From CAZFMJ01 sp964520045 (lineage in GTDB: Bacteria; Elusimicrobiota; Elusimicrobia; Elusimicrobiales; CAZFMJ01), in contig CAZFMJ010000050.1 of NCBI GenBank assembly GCA_964520045.1, positions 1-20,677 of the forward strand: a DNA stretch of 20,677 nucleotides, in the 5' to 3' direction. Made by a program: the position numbers and the translations under genes. Below, in pieces: positions 5,974 to 14,859 of the stretch (its first letter is position 1; each line of letters opens with the position of its first letter). The notes under the pieces were generated by a model. The model was not told the DNA's origin and searched no databases. It saw only the letters and a program-made list of their open reading frames with translations.

Positions 5974-6842
5974 TGGACAACGAAAAAGCTTTACCGGAAT
6001 CCGCTCCGCTATGCGGGACAGTCTCTCCTGGTAATTCAAAGGAATCCGCCGAAAAAACGGGTTTTGAAAAACTCAAGCGCACGGGAGCCGTGGCCGTGCC
6101 TTCGCTTTTTACGATAGCCAATATGGCTTTCGGTTTTTTCGCGATACTCTCCGCAAGCGATATGGAATTCGCCAAAGCCGGATGGTTCATACTGGCGGCC
6201 ATAGTTATGGATATGCTTGACGGCAGAATAGCGCGTCTGCTTAAGGGCGAAAGCTCTTTCGGCGTTGAGATAGATTCTTTGTCCGACTGGATTTCTTTCG
6301 GGATAGCGCCTTCTTATGTTATGTATCAGTTCCTTCTTAAGGATTACGGCTTTTGGGGGCGTCCGGTGGCGTTTATTTATACGCTTTGCGGAGCGCTGAG
6401 GCTTGCCCGCTTTAACACTATGGCGCATTCGGGGGCAGGCTCAAAAATGTATTTCCAGGGCTTGCCGATACCGGGCGCGGCGGGGATACTGGCCTCGTTT
6501 GTGGTTGCCTACACAATGCTGGAAAGCGATATCCCTTTAAGAGGCATATTGCCCATTATGAAACAAATGCCGGTTATTTACGGCATGATCCCTTTTATAA
6601 TGCTGGGGCTTTCGTTCCTGATGGTTTCAAAAATTCCCTACGCGGCTTTTAAGCAAAGCAATCTGCTGAATATCAGGTCGCTGAAGGGGATGTTTCTTGT
6701 TTTAACCGTGGTTTTTCTTATAGTGGCTTATCCGCAGAACGCTCTTTTCATGTTTTTTACAATCTATGCGGTTTCAGGGGTAGTGGCTGTGCTGTGGCGG
6801 GCTTTCTCATCCATAACCGGTCCGTCTTCTTCTCCTCAGTGA
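5973..6842 (+). CDS. pssA: CDP-diacylglycerol-serine O-phosphatidyltransferase
   Basis: It makes phosphatidylserine from CDP-diacylglycerol and L-serine; the neighbouring Psd then decarboxylates the product. The protein has the complete CDP-alcohol phosphotransferase signature: DGRIAR (83-88), Gly97, Asp101 and Asp105 in the expected spacing (289-residue numbering). Several hydrophobic segments follow, as in membrane-embedded PssA, and the chain carries a polar N-terminal extension of about 30 residues. I use the ATG at 5973 because it overlaps the psd stop (TAATG); the ATG at 5967 would add two residues. Its 3' end overlaps the convergent LssY_C-like gene by 7 bp, and no terminator is visible between them. 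Confidence 0.93.
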   Translation: MDNEKALPESAPLCGTVSPGNSKESAEKTGFEKLKRTGAVAVPSLFTIANMAFGFFAILSASDMEFAKAGWFILAAIVMDMLDGRIARLLKGESSFGVEIDSLSDWISFGIAPSYVMYQFLLKDYGFWGRPVAFIYTLCGALRLARFNTMAHSGAGSKMYFQGLPIPGAAGILASFVVAYTMLESDIPLRGILPIMKQMPVIYGMIPFIMLGLSFLMVSKIPYAAFKQSNLLNIRSLKGMFLVLTVVFLIVAYPQNALFMFFTIYAVSGVVAVLWRAFSSITGPSSSPQ

Positions 6843-7549
6843 AGTTCTACAACAAGAATATTGCATTTAGATATCTTACAGTCATGTTTTTCGGCTGGTT
6901 TGGTTTTTTTACAGCGGTTTATATAATAGGTTTTTATTCCGATATCCGCAGGTTTTGACGCCTTTTCCATTCCTGATTTAAAATCTTTAAGTTCGGGATT
7001 TTCCTTCTCTCCCGCGCATTTATAGGAAGAACTGGATACCCGCACCATTGTTTCCTGCGTAATCGCCGCGCACCATACCGGATCCGATTCCGGGGTTTTA
7101 AAGGGAAGACGCCATATTCTTAAAATGTCCCTGCGCGCAAAACCGGGGTGTTTCATCACAAAGCTCATATCCTGCGGATTCCCGTCTATAAATAGTTTGT
7201 AGGCGGGGGGGAATTTGACCGTTTTTATTCCGGCTGAAAGGTCTATAAGACTTGCGCCTATGGATTTGATTACTTCAGAGCAGGTTTCGGTCCATCCTGC
7301 CTGAGTTAGAATTTGTCTTATTTTATTCTGCTGAGCGCTGAATACGATGTTTATATATTCATATTTTTTGGACAGATTATCATCAGCCTTGTCTTCAAGC
7401 GCGGGGATTATTTGGGATATCTCCGCTGTTTTTTCGTTTTTTGGCGTTGGGGCTATATCCGGGGACTGCCACAAAAGCCATCCGGCTGAAGCGGAGCCTG
7501 AGCCCAGCAGAAAAACAGAAAGGAGAATAACGCCGGATTTAAAATTCAT
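6836..7549 (-). CDS. Secreted protein with LssY C-terminal-like domain
   Basis: The 237-residue protein has an N-terminal signal peptide or membrane anchor (residues 5-22). The region 82-175 resembles the LssY_C domain: QAGWTETC, an FPPAYKLFIDGNPQDMSFV block (Asp then aromatic), RRDILRIWRLPF, and PVWCAAIT. LssY_C domains occur at the end of DedA/PAP2 membrane proteins such as Legionella LssY and as stand-alone proteins; their activity is not established. Five cysteines after residue 155 could form disulfides outside the cytoplasm. The start overlaps the M48 gene's stop as ATGA. It closes a six-gene run whose first gene encodes a PAP2 phosphatase, the domain LssY_C is often fused to. I infer an envelope role. 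Confidence 0.55.
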   Translation of the reverse strand: MNFKSGVILLSVFLLGSGSASAGWLLWQSPDIAPTPKNEKTAEISQIIPALEDKADDNLSKKYEYINIVFSAQQNKIRQILTQAGWTETCSEVIKSIGASLIDLSAGIKTVKFPPAYKLFIDGNPQDMSFVMKHPGFARRDILRIWRLPFKTPESDPVWCAAITQETMVRVSSSSYKCAGEKENPELKDFKSGMEKASKPADIGIKTYYINRCKKTKPAEKHDCKISKCNILVVELH

Positions 7550-8346
7550 TTCTGGCGGGCTTCATAGTACTGCAAAGCTTCGGGCATCCAGCCCTGCAGA
7601 TTCTGTATCCGCGCGCCGTGAGCGGGATGGGTTGAAAGATATTTGGCGAGAGGAGAGTCTTTGGAACCTCCCGAGGAATCCATCCTTTTCCAGAATTCAA
7701 GGGACGCGCGCGGGTCATAGCCGGCTTTTGCCATGATAAGCAGGCCTATGCGGTCCGCCTCGCTTTCGTGCGAGCGGCTGAAGGGAAGCATTACTCCCAC
7801 GTTCACGCCCAAACCGTAAGCCTTGCCTATAATATCCCGGCTCGCTCCCGATTTATTGGACAGGGCGGTGTCTAGTATTTTTCCGCCTATGCCGGCCATC
7901 ATTCCCTGGCTCATCCGCTCCGCGCCGTGTCTTGCCAAGGCATGGGCTATTTCATGGCCCATGACAACCGCAAGCCCCGCTTCGTCTTTTGCGACCGGAA
8001 GAAGCCCGGTGTAAACCGCCACTTTTCCTCCGGGAAGGCAGAAAGCGTTTACGGTCTTGTCTTCCACCAGAAGATTAAATTCCCATACGAAATCCGCAGG
8101 AGCGTCAGAAACCTTAGCGAGTTTTTGTCCCACGCGTTTTACCATTTCCACCTTTACCGTGTCCGTTGAAAGTTTAGCTTCTTTAAGAACCTTTTCGTAT
8201 TCTGTTTTACCCAGTTCCAGTTCTTCCTTGTTGGAAACAAGAAGCATGTGCTTTCTGCCGGTATAAGGCACGCTGGCGCAGGCTCCGAGAAAAGAGGCCA
8301 GAACCGCAATGAACAGGAGTTTTTCAGCTAAAAATATATTTTTCAT
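7546..8346 (-). CDS. M48-family metalloprotease lipoprotein
   Basis: A zinc endopeptidase anchored to the membrane, of the type used in envelope protein quality control (BepA/LoiP-like). The 266-residue protein has a lipobox LGAC with lipidation at Cys23. The zinc-binding HEIAH lies at 131-135 and the third ligand is Glu194 in SHESEAD. Other conserved stretches are NAFCLPGGKVAVYTGLL (100-116) and STHPAHGARI (238-247). No TPR domain follows, unlike BepA. A longer open frame exists upstream to 8562, but it overlaps metG. The start at 8346 is preferred because it begins the signal peptide and is preceded by AAGGAAAT. It follows metG by 2 bp and overlaps the next gene as ATGA. Confidence 0.92.
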   Translation of the reverse strand: MKNIFLAEKLLFIAVLASFLGACASVPYTGRKHMLLVSNKEELELGKTEYEKVLKEAKLSTDTVKVEMVKRVGQKLAKVSDAPADFVWEFNLLVEDKTVNAFCLPGGKVAVYTGLLPVAKDEAGLAVVMGHEIAHALARHGAERMSQGMMAGIGGKILDTALSNKSGASRDIIGKAYGLGVNVGVMLPFSRSHESEADRIGLLIMAKAGYDPRASLEFWKRMDSSGGSKDSPLAKYLSTHPAHGARIQNLQGWMPEALQYYEARQK

Positions 8347-8348
8347 AT

Positions 8349-9836
8349 TTATTTCCTTGGAAACAGCGGGGCGCTTTTTTGTATCCTGCATGTGTTCGTG
8401 TCTATCGCGCCGGGAAACTGCCGTATGCCCAGCTGAAGGTGCATCTTGGCGGCTGTCTGGGGCATAAAAGGCTCTATCCAGCCCGCGATCATGCGCAGGC
8501 ACCAGACAAGGTCGAAAAGAAGAAGCTTCAAATCCGCGGGCGAGGTTTTTGCCAGTTCCCACGGCTTTTCCTTGTCTATGTGTTTGTTGAGCTGAGAGAT
8601 GGCCGACCAGATAATGTCCAAAGCTTCGCTGAACGCCAGTTTGTCCATCGCCTTGTGTATTTCCCCCGCGCGTTCGGCCATGGCCGTAGAAATCAGGGGT
8701 CCGGCCAGGGGCGGTTTTAACGGCATCTCGCCGTTCAGGTATTTGTCCACCATGTTAGTCGCCCGCGACACAAGGTTGCCGAGGTCGTTGGCCAGGTCCG
8801 CGTTGTATCTTTTGCGCATTGCGTCCATGGAAAAATTGCCGTCGCCTCCGAAAGGCGTTTGGCGGAAAAGAAAATAGCGGAAAGCGTCCACTCCGAATTC
8901 CCGAGCCACTTCCATGGGGTCTATCACATTGCCGGTTGTTTTGGACATGCGCTCTCCGCCTACCGTCCACCAGCCGTGCGCGAAAACCTTTTTGGGAAGC
9001 GGAAGGTTTAAGGCCATAAGCATGGCGGGCCAGATAACGGTATGAAATCTGTATATCTCTTTTCCCATCAGATGCACATCCGCCGGCCATACGGCGTCAA
9101 ATCCCCGCTCCTGACCGGTTCCCGAAAATCCCGGTCCTGTTATGTAGTTTAAAAGAGCGTCAAACCAGACGTATACCGTATGTTCGGGGGCCGATTTAAC
9201 CTGCACGCCCCATGCCACTTTCGTGCGCGAGACGGAAATATCCTTAAGGCCTGTTTTTACGAAATTCAGGATCTCCTGCGCCCTGTGCGGGGGGGACAGG
9301 AATTCCGGATTTTTTTCGTAATGCTCAAGCAGGGCTTTTTCATATTTTGAAAGTTTGAAAAAGAAAGAGTCGTCCTTTATTTTTTCCACCTTTTGTTTAT
9401 GCACGGGGCAGTTTCCGTTTACAAGCTCGTTTTCTTCAAAAAAGTTTTCGCACGGAAAGCAGTAAAAGCCTTCGTATGTCCCCTTGTAAATATCTCCGGA
9501 CTGGATCATTTTTTCAAAAACCGCCTGCACCGCCTTTTCATGCGCCTCGTCCGTGGTGCGTATGAAATAGTCATACTGTATGTCGAGCTGTTTCCACATG
9601 GATTTGAACTGCTGTGTTATATCATCCGCCCATTCCTTCGGATTTTTGGACCCGGCTTTCGCTATTTTTTCTATATTGGCGCCGTGTTCATCCGTGCCCG
9701 TCTGAAAAAAAACGTCGGTTCCCTGCATCTTTTTGTGCCTTGCGAAGATGTCCGCCGCGAGAGTGGTATAGGCGTGGCCTATGTGGGGGCCGGCGTTCAC
9801 GTAATAAAGAGGAGTGGTTATATAATATTTTTTCAT
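8349..9836 (-). CDS. metG: Methionyl-tRNA synthetase
   Basis: It charges tRNA-Met with methionine in the cytoplasm. The 495-residue class I synthetase has HIGH at 18-21 and the KMSKS loop as RMSKT at 296-300. The methionine-pocket region is WFDALLNYITG (224-234). A single zinc knuckle is formed by Cys126, Cys129, Cys143 and His146 (CFPC...NCPVH), where the fourth ligand is His, not Cys. The C-terminal EMAP/tRNA-binding domain of longer MetRS forms is absent, giving the short form. AAGGATA precedes the ATG. It lies 9 bp after holB and 2 bp before the M48 gene, inside one operon. Confidence 0.96.
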   Translation of the reverse strand: MKKYYITTPLYYVNAGPHIGHAYTTLAADIFARHKKMQGTDVFFQTGTDEHGANIEKIAKAGSKNPKEWADDITQQFKSMWKQLDIQYDYFIRTTDEAHEKAVQAVFEKMIQSGDIYKGTYEGFYCFPCENFFEENELVNGNCPVHKQKVEKIKDDSFFFKLSKYEKALLEHYEKNPEFLSPPHRAQEILNFVKTGLKDISVSRTKVAWGVQVKSAPEHTVYVWFDALLNYITGPGFSGTGQERGFDAVWPADVHLMGKEIYRFHTVIWPAMLMALNLPLPKKVFAHGWWTVGGERMSKTTGNVIDPMEVAREFGVDAFRYFLFRQTPFGGDGNFSMDAMRKRYNADLANDLGNLVSRATNMVDKYLNGEMPLKPPLAGPLISTAMAERAGEIHKAMDKLAFSEALDIIWSAISQLNKHIDKEKPWELAKTSPADLKLLLFDLVWCLRMIAGWIEPFMPQTAAKMHLQLGIRQFPGAIDTNTCRIQKSAPLFPRK

Positions 9837-9845
9837 TCGGTATCC

Positions 9846-10808
9846 TTATATATCTTTAAAAAAAGAGAGTTTAAGACCGCCCGCTTCCAACAGCGCCGAT
9901 TCAAGAATCATATCGGGAGTGACGTTGAAGGTTAAATATGTCTGATAGCGTAAAAATTTTCTTGACGCGTCCGCAAACCGCCTGCGTTTACTCTGCGCCC
10001 GGCAGTTCAGATATTTTCTGTGGCAGTCCTGCAGTAAAAGCTCCAGCAGAACTCCGGCATCCTCCCTTTTTGCCGAAAGTTCTTTCGGCAAAGCTTCGGA
10101 TACGGCAAAAGGATAAACCGGGCTTGAGGGATCAATGCCGGAGAGAGTTCCCCTCAGTTCATGCATTTTCAGGGCTTTCTGCGCGGAGCCTCCGCAGCGT
10201 TCCGCAAGAAACGACGCTTCTTCCTCCGGAATAGACTGCTCCAGCAGGAGCTCCTTTACCGCGCTTTCCGAAAGAGGCCTGAATTCCACCGATTGGCAGC
10301 GCGAAAGCACAGTAGGGATAAGCTTTTCCCTGCGCTTTGTGAGAAGTATCCAAAGAGTGTTGTCCGGAGGCTCTTCCAGAACCTTGAGCAGGGCATTGGC
10401 CGATTCCGGAGTGAGGGTGTGGCTGTCGTTTATTACAAAGACTTTCCATTTTGAGGACATGGCCTTGCGCAAGGCCTGTTTGCAGAGTTCGCGAACGGTG
10501 TCGATTTTTATGCTCTTCTGCTTTTCCTCTTCTTCGTCAAGAAGCCCGGCCTGAAAGGCGGAGTTCACTATCCGCACGTCGGGGTCTATGCCTTTGTCTA
10601 TCTGGGAGCAGGATTGGCACTCTCCGCAGGCTTCTCCGTCATGGGGCGACAGACAGTTTAAGGTTTTTGCAAATTCTTTAGCGGCTTTCATTTTGCCCGT
10701 GCCGTCAGGCCCTATAAAGGCCAAAGCCGGCGGAACCCTTGCCGACGACAGCAGAGCCCTGAGCATTTTTACCGCCCTTTCCTGGCTTTTTACGGACGAA
10801 AAACCCAT
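9846..10808 (-). CDS. holB: DNA polymerase III clamp-loader delta' subunit
   Basis: A component of the sliding-clamp loader. The 320-residue AAA+ protein has a degenerate P-loop, GPDGTGKM (33-40), in which the usual Ser/Thr after Lys39 is Met. This fits delta', which does not hydrolyse ATP. The zinc module uses Cys52, Cys61, Cys64 and Cys67, spaced as in E. coli delta'. The Walker B region is degenerate (VFVINDSH, 123-130). The conserved SRC motif is at 169-171 (LSRCQ), and ALLKVLEEPP at 139-148 is a strong family signature. It sits 8 bp after tmk, the usual tmk-holB neighbourhood of bacteria. No strong Shine-Dalgarno is seen. Confidence 0.92.
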   Translation of the reverse strand: MGFSSVKSQERAVKMLRALLSSARVPPALAFIGPDGTGKMKAAKEFAKTLNCLSPHDGEACGECQSCSQIDKGIDPDVRIVNSAFQAGLLDEEEEKQKSIKIDTVRELCKQALRKAMSSKWKVFVINDSHTLTPESANALLKVLEEPPDNTLWILLTKRREKLIPTVLSRCQSVEFRPLSESAVKELLLEQSIPEEEASFLAERCGGSAQKALKMHELRGTLSGIDPSSPVYPFAVSEALPKELSAKREDAGVLLELLLQDCHRKYLNCRAQSKRRRFADASRKFLRYQTYLTFNVTPDMILESALLEAGGLKLSFFKDI

Positions 10809-10816
10809 ATTTAATT

Positions 10817-11452
10817 TTATTTCTTTATGAGAGACTTGAAAAGACGGGCGTTGACGATTTTGAAAATTTCTTCGTGGATTTCTTCGGGGGTCCGCGAAGC
10901 GTCAACAGGGAAGGCGTTTTTTGTTTTGCGCGCCAACAGGCGGTAGGCCTTGCGCACTCTGAGCCTGAAATCCGAGGATTCTCTTTCCAGCCTGTCGGAT
11001 TTGAGTTTTTTCCCGCGCTCATAAAATTCCCGGTCGGGCATTTCCAGCACAAGCGTTAAATCCGGCTTGAGCCCGCCCGAAGCTGCGGCGTTGAGCGATT
11101 CCACTGTTTTGACGGGTATTTTTCTTCCCCAGCCCTGATAAGCGAGGCTTGCCATCGTGTAGCGTTCGGATATTACTATTTTGCCTTGCCGGAGGCCGGG
11201 GGCTATAAGTTCAAAGGTGTGCTGGGCGCGCGCCGCTTCATAAAGCAGGAGTTCGGAAAGGTCCTGCACCTTGTGCCGGGCGTCAAGAAGAATTTTCCGT
11301 ATGGCTTCGGCAAAAGGCGTGCCTCCGGGCTCCCTCGTGTGCTTCACCTTAAAGCCGTTTTTGACAAGCCTTTTTACCAGGAGCGCGGCCTGCGTGGATT
11401 TGCCGCATCTGTCGGGTCCTTCCAGCACTATGAACAGTCCTTTCGGTTTCAT
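10817..11452 (-). CDS. tmk: Thymidylate kinase
   Basis: It phosphorylates dTMP to dTDP for dTTP synthesis. The 211-residue protein has the P-loop EGPDRCGKST (11-20), TREPGGT (39-45) for dTMP binding, SERY (95-98) in place of the usual DRY/DRF motif, and an Arg-rich lid region near KSDRLERES (151-159). The open frame continues upstream to 11512 but overlaps the PAP2 gene. The ATG at 11452 gives the usual family length and starts right before the core fold. The start is 7 bp after the PAP2 stop with no obvious Shine-Dalgarno, suggesting coupling to upstream translation. Confidence 0.94.
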   Translation of the reverse strand: MKPKGLFIVLEGPDRCGKSTQAALLVKRLVKNGFKVKHTREPGGTPFAEAIRKILLDARHKVQDLSELLLYEAARAQHTFELIAPGLRQGKIVISERYTMASLAYQGWGRKIPVKTVESLNAAASGGLKPDLTLVLEMPDREFYERGKKLKSDRLERESSDFRLRVRKAYRLLARKTKNAFPVDASRTPEEIHEEIFKIVNARLFKSLIKK

Positions 11453-11459
11453 ATCAATA

Positions 11460-12254
11460 TCAGAATTTCCATGAGGCGCGCAGGCCGTTGGGAAGCATGA
11501 GCAAAGAAACATTCTGCCCGCCCCTTGGTTTTGAGGCTACCCATTTTCCAACCGACCAGCCTATGCCGGCGCCCAGTATTACGTCGGAAAGATAATGCTT
11601 ATGGTCGTAAATCCTTGAAAATCCCACCGCGGCCGCGGCGCCGTATACGAACGGGGTGTGCCAATATCCGAGGCTTTCCCTGAGATTTTCATCAAGCACC
11701 GCCGCCACCGCGAACGCCTCCGTGGTGTGCCCCGAAGGATAAGAAAACCTGTTAGGAGTAAAAAGATGGAATCTCAAAGCCGGCTCCTGACTGCTGGGAA
11801 GCGCGCGTCCGCTTATATAGACCAGAAGCGGGGTTATCATTCCCGCCGCGATAATGCTCGCCTCGGCTCCGTCTCCGGCTATTTTGGCCATTGTCTTGTT
11901 TCCGGAAGCAAGTCCGCCCAGCCACATCGCCGACAGAAACGGAAGCTGGTATTTGTAGTCGCCGAAATGAGTGACCACATTACTTGTCTGGGTAAAAAAA
12001 TGGCTTCTATGGCGCATAAAATGGCCCCGTATTCCGCTGTCAAAGCTTAATGCTCCGAGGCTTCCGGCCATCACCGCTCCGGCTGTAAGCCATTGGCCCG
12101 AAGACCAATGAAGAGGTTTTGAGGGCAGTTCCTTTAAGTCTCCCCAGAACCGTTTGGCGTAAGCGGGCGTGAAAAGGGTGTTTTCATCCGCGGAACAGAA
12201 AGCCGGATTCAGCAGAAATGACAGAACAATAAGACACGAAAACAGTTTTTTCAT
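11460..12254 (-). CDS. Secreted PAP2-superfamily phosphatase
   Basis: The 264-residue protein starts with a signal peptide (MKKLFSCLIVLSFLLNPAFCSA). It then shows the PAP2 motifs: a weak motif 1 (SGRALPSSQEP instead of the usual K...RP), motif 2 YPSGHTTE, and motif 3 FSRIYDHKHYLSDV with the catalytic His. The family removes phosphate from lipids such as phosphatidate or undecaprenyl diphosphate, or from small phosphate esters; the substrate here is unknown. The open frame extends to 12392, overlapping nrdJ, but the signal peptide fixes the start at 12254. There is no Shine-Dalgarno, and a Rho-independent terminator ends only about 15 bp upstream. It is first in the tmk-holB-metG run. Confidence 0.85.
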   Translation of the reverse strand: MKKLFSCLIVLSFLLNPAFCSADENTLFTPAYAKRFWGDLKELPSKPLHWSSGQWLTAGAVMAGSLGALSFDSGIRGHFMRHRSHFFTQTSNVVTHFGDYKYQLPFLSAMWLGGLASGNKTMAKIAGDGAEASIIAAGMITPLLVYISGRALPSSQEPALRFHLFTPNRFSYPSGHTTEAFAVAAVLDENLRESLGYWHTPFVYGAAAAVGFSRIYDHKHYLSDVILGAGIGWSVGKWVASKPRGGQNVSLLMLPNGLRASWKF

Positions 12255-12269
12255 AAAAGCGCAGGGTTT

Positions 12270-12300
12270 AAAAAAGCCGCAGTTTTTCTGCGGCTTTTTT
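12270..12300 (-). terminator. Rho-independent terminator after nrdJ
   Basis: A perfect 13-bp stem pairs aaaaaagccgcag (12270-12282) with ctgcggctttttt (12288-12300) around a 5-nt T loop. The minus strand ends in TTTTTT, 24 bp after the nrdJ stop. The symmetric A/T flanks would also work on the plus strand. It lies only 15 bp before the PAP2 start codon, so it separates nrdJ from the following operon or attenuates readthrough into it. Confidence 0.9.
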
Positions 12301-12324
12301 AATGTTTTCAAGTCGTTTCGGAAT

Positions 12325-14859
12325 TTATGAGCACTCCGAATATCCGCAGTCGTGGCAGGTCGGCCCCGAACAGCCGGATTCATAGCTGACATTGGATGAA
12401 TAGCATTTGGGGCAGTATAAAGAGCGCGATACCTCCCAAAGCTCCAATTTCTGCTTTGCGGGGTCGCTGTTTTCCGTGTTTATCCACCCCGTTCTTTTCA
12501 GATGACAGCGCAGGGCGACGGCTATGGCGTGCGCTATGGAATTTATCTTGTTTTCGCCGAAACCCAGCGGACGGTCGCCTTTGACCGAATTAAGGTGCTT
12601 TATTATCTTCAGAGGCTCTCCGCCTTCTTCAAAATATTTTGAAAGCAGTATGCCTATGAGCGAAGTGAGCCCGCTTATTTCGGTGCCCAGCGGAGGTATG
12701 TTGGTGAAAACCTGATACGGGCCGTGTTCGTCGTAGTTTATATGAACGTGCAGGGGGCCGTATCCGGTTTTGAGCTGGAAGTATTCGGAAGACACTCCGA
12801 ATGATTCGTAGGAGTGTTCCTTTTTCTTCTTGACCGGCGAAGAAAGATTAAGCACCTGCTGGGCCTTGCAGCCGTCCCTGTATATGGTTATGCCCTTGCA
12901 GCCCAGATCGTAAGAAAGCTGATAAGCCTTTCTTACGTCGTCCAAAGTGGCGGAAGACGGCATGTTGATGGTTTTTGACACGCCGTTATCGGTGTGCTTC
13001 TGGAACACCGCCTGCATTTGGATATGCGCTTCTATCGTGATGTCGTGGGCCGTAGGGAAAAGAGCCTGTATGTGCTTGGGGATTTCGGGAATTCCGCGCA
13101 CCGATTTATGGTTTTCCTGTATCTTTTTCCAGAGCTCTTCCTCCGTCATTCCGAAATATCCGTTCTCCGCCGCCGCGTTTTTAAACAGCGGGTTGACTTC
13201 GCAGAAAGTATTTTTCGGATCGGGATCATTGCCGGCTTTCACGTCGTCCAGGGCTTTGGCGTTGAGCCGTGTGTAGGCTATGCCGAAATAAGGCTCAATC
13301 CCGCTTCCCTGCAGTCCCGCCGCTATGGCGATGGTGCCGGTAGGAGCTATGGTCGTTCTTGCGCTGTTTCTCGGTGTTCTGGTTTTGCCCCTGAAATACT
13401 TGCTGTGCGGGTCGTAGATGGAATTTTTCCAGTTGGGGAAAACTCCGCGTTCGCGCGCTATGGATTCGGACGCCTCAAGCGCTTTTTCATTTATAAAGCC
13501 CATGACCTTTTCCGCATACTCAAGGCCTTCGGGGGAATCGTAGGGGATGCCCATTTTTACAAGGCATTCAGCCCAGCCCATTACGCCGAGCCCTATTCTG
13601 CGGTTGGATTTTGCCATGCTCTCTATTTCGGGAAGCGGATAGTTGTTTACGTCTATCACGTTATCAAGGAAGCGTATGCTTATGCCTATCGCCTCTTCCA
13701 GAGCGTCGAAATCAAATTCGCCTTTTGTGACTTTGCCGGTCACAAAATTGGAAAGGTTCAGCGAGCCGAGATTGCACGGCTCCCATGGAAGGAGCGGCTG
13801 TTCCCCGCACGGATTCGTGCTTTCTATCTGGCCGAGAGCCGGCGTCGCATTGGAGTTGGACTGGTTTATGCGGTCAAGGAATATCACTCCCGGATCTCCG
13901 GTTTTCCAGGCCGAGTCCACTATAAGGTTGAGCATCTCCCGCGCGCGGGCCTTTCCGGCCACCTGCTGCGTCCGGGGGTTTATGAGGTCGTATTCGGCGT
14001 CCATATACACGGCTTTCATGAATTTATCGTCAATGGCTATCGAGACGTTGAAATTCTCCATGCAGCCGGCGGTCTGCTTCATCGTTATAAATTCTTTTAT
14101 TTCGGGATGCCAGTACGGAAGGATGCCCATATTGGCGCCCCTTCTCGTTCCGCCCTGCTTGACCACATCGGTCATCTTGTCGAATATCTGCATGAAGGAG
14201 ATGGCGCCCGACGCCACGCCCTGCGTCTTTTTTACGATATCGCCCTTCGGCCTCAGCGCCGAAAAAGAAAATCCTGTGCCTCCGCCGCTTTTCTGTATGA
14301 GGCTTTGGGCCGTAAGCGATTTGGCTATTCCTTCTATGGAATCAGGGACGGGAAGCACATAGCAGGCTGAAAGCTGCTGGAGTTCGCGCCCGGCGTTCAT
14401 TAAAGTCGGCGAGTTTGGCAGAAAGGTGAAAGAGGACATCAGATTATAAAAGTGGTTCTGCCATGCGTTGACGGTTCTATTGGCTTCAGGCTCGTTCTGG
14501 TATACGGATTCCAGATTTTTTATCAGCCGGTTGAAATTCGCCTCCCGTTCCGCGGACTCGTGGAGTCCTTCATGGAACAGAATAAGTTTTCCGCCTTTGA
14601 CGCCGTTTGAATGCGGGCCCGACAGGGTATGATGCAGGCCTTCAAAAACCCCCCATTTCTGCGCTTCGGGATGATAAAATATTTCCGCGAGAGCAATGTT
14701 GTGCGCCACGCCGTCCAGCCATGATTCTATGGAAGACGCGTCTCTTAGGTATTTGTCGCGGATTACTTTTTCCTGGTTTTCGGAGAGAATGATTTGCTCT
14801 CTTTGAGGCGCCTGCTGTACTGTTTGAGGCAGTGTCTGTTTTGGTGTTTTCAGCTTCAT
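12325..14859 (-). CDS. nrdJ: Adenosylcobalamin-dependent (class II) ribonucleotide reductase
   Basis: It reduces ribonucleotides to deoxyribonucleotides using adenosylcobalamin to make a thiyl radical, needs no oxygen and works aerobically or anaerobically. In the 844-residue protein the active-site block NPCGEQPLLPWEPCNLG (349-365) supplies Asn349, thiyl Cys351, Glu353 and redox Cys362; the partner is Cys166 (LSACYVLP). The 11-residue spacing of Cys351 and Cys362 matches the Thermotoga enzyme. A TSCPD-like domain lies at about 700-790. The C-terminal Cys cluster (CPKC...C...CHDC...C) resembles a zinc-binding, thioredoxin-accepting tail. There is no ATP-cone at the N-terminus. AGGAG lies 12 bp before the ATG, rather far. 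It is transcribed from its own promoter through a structured leader. Confidence 0.95.
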   Translation of the reverse strand: MKLKTPKQTLPQTVQQAPQREQIILSENQEKVIRDKYLRDASSIESWLDGVAHNIALAEIFYHPEAQKWGVFEGLHHTLSGPHSNGVKGGKLILFHEGLHESAEREANFNRLIKNLESVYQNEPEANRTVNAWQNHFYNLMSSFTFLPNSPTLMNAGRELQQLSACYVLPVPDSIEGIAKSLTAQSLIQKSGGGTGFSFSALRPKGDIVKKTQGVASGAISFMQIFDKMTDVVKQGGTRRGANMGILPYWHPEIKEFITMKQTAGCMENFNVSIAIDDKFMKAVYMDAEYDLINPRTQQVAGKARAREMLNLIVDSAWKTGDPGVIFLDRINQSNSNATPALGQIESTNPCGEQPLLPWEPCNLGSLNLSNFVTGKVTKGEFDFDALEEAIGISIRFLDNVIDVNNYPLPEIESMAKSNRRIGLGVMGWAECLVKMGIPYDSPEGLEYAEKVMGFINEKALEASESIARERGVFPNWKNSIYDPHSKYFRGKTRTPRNSARTTIAPTGTIAIAAGLQGSGIEPYFGIAYTRLNAKALDDVKAGNDPDPKNTFCEVNPLFKNAAAENGYFGMTEEELWKKIQENHKSVRGIPEIPKHIQALFPTAHDITIEAHIQMQAVFQKHTDNGVSKTINMPSSATLDDVRKAYQLSYDLGCKGITIYRDGCKAQQVLNLSSPVKKKKEHSYESFGVSSEYFQLKTGYGPLHVHINYDEHGPYQVFTNIPPLGTEISGLTSLIGILLSKYFEEGGEPLKIIKHLNSVKGDRPLGFGENKINSIAHAIAVALRCHLKRTGWINTENSDPAKQKLELWEVSRSLYCPKCYSSNVSYESGCSGPTCHDCGYSECS

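Noticed and set aside
8347..8562. Longer N-terminus for the M48 gene
   Set aside because: It would overlap the end of metG in another frame. The signal peptide, lipobox and AAGGAAAT site all place the start at 8346.
11453..11512. Longer N-terminus for tmk
   Set aside because: It overlaps the PAP2 coding end and adds residues not found in thymidylate kinases.
12994..14370. A 458-codon open frame on the plus strand
   Set aside because: It lies wholly antisense to nrdJ, whose motifs are complete. The frame is open because of nrdJ codon bias; the protein has no recognisable domain.
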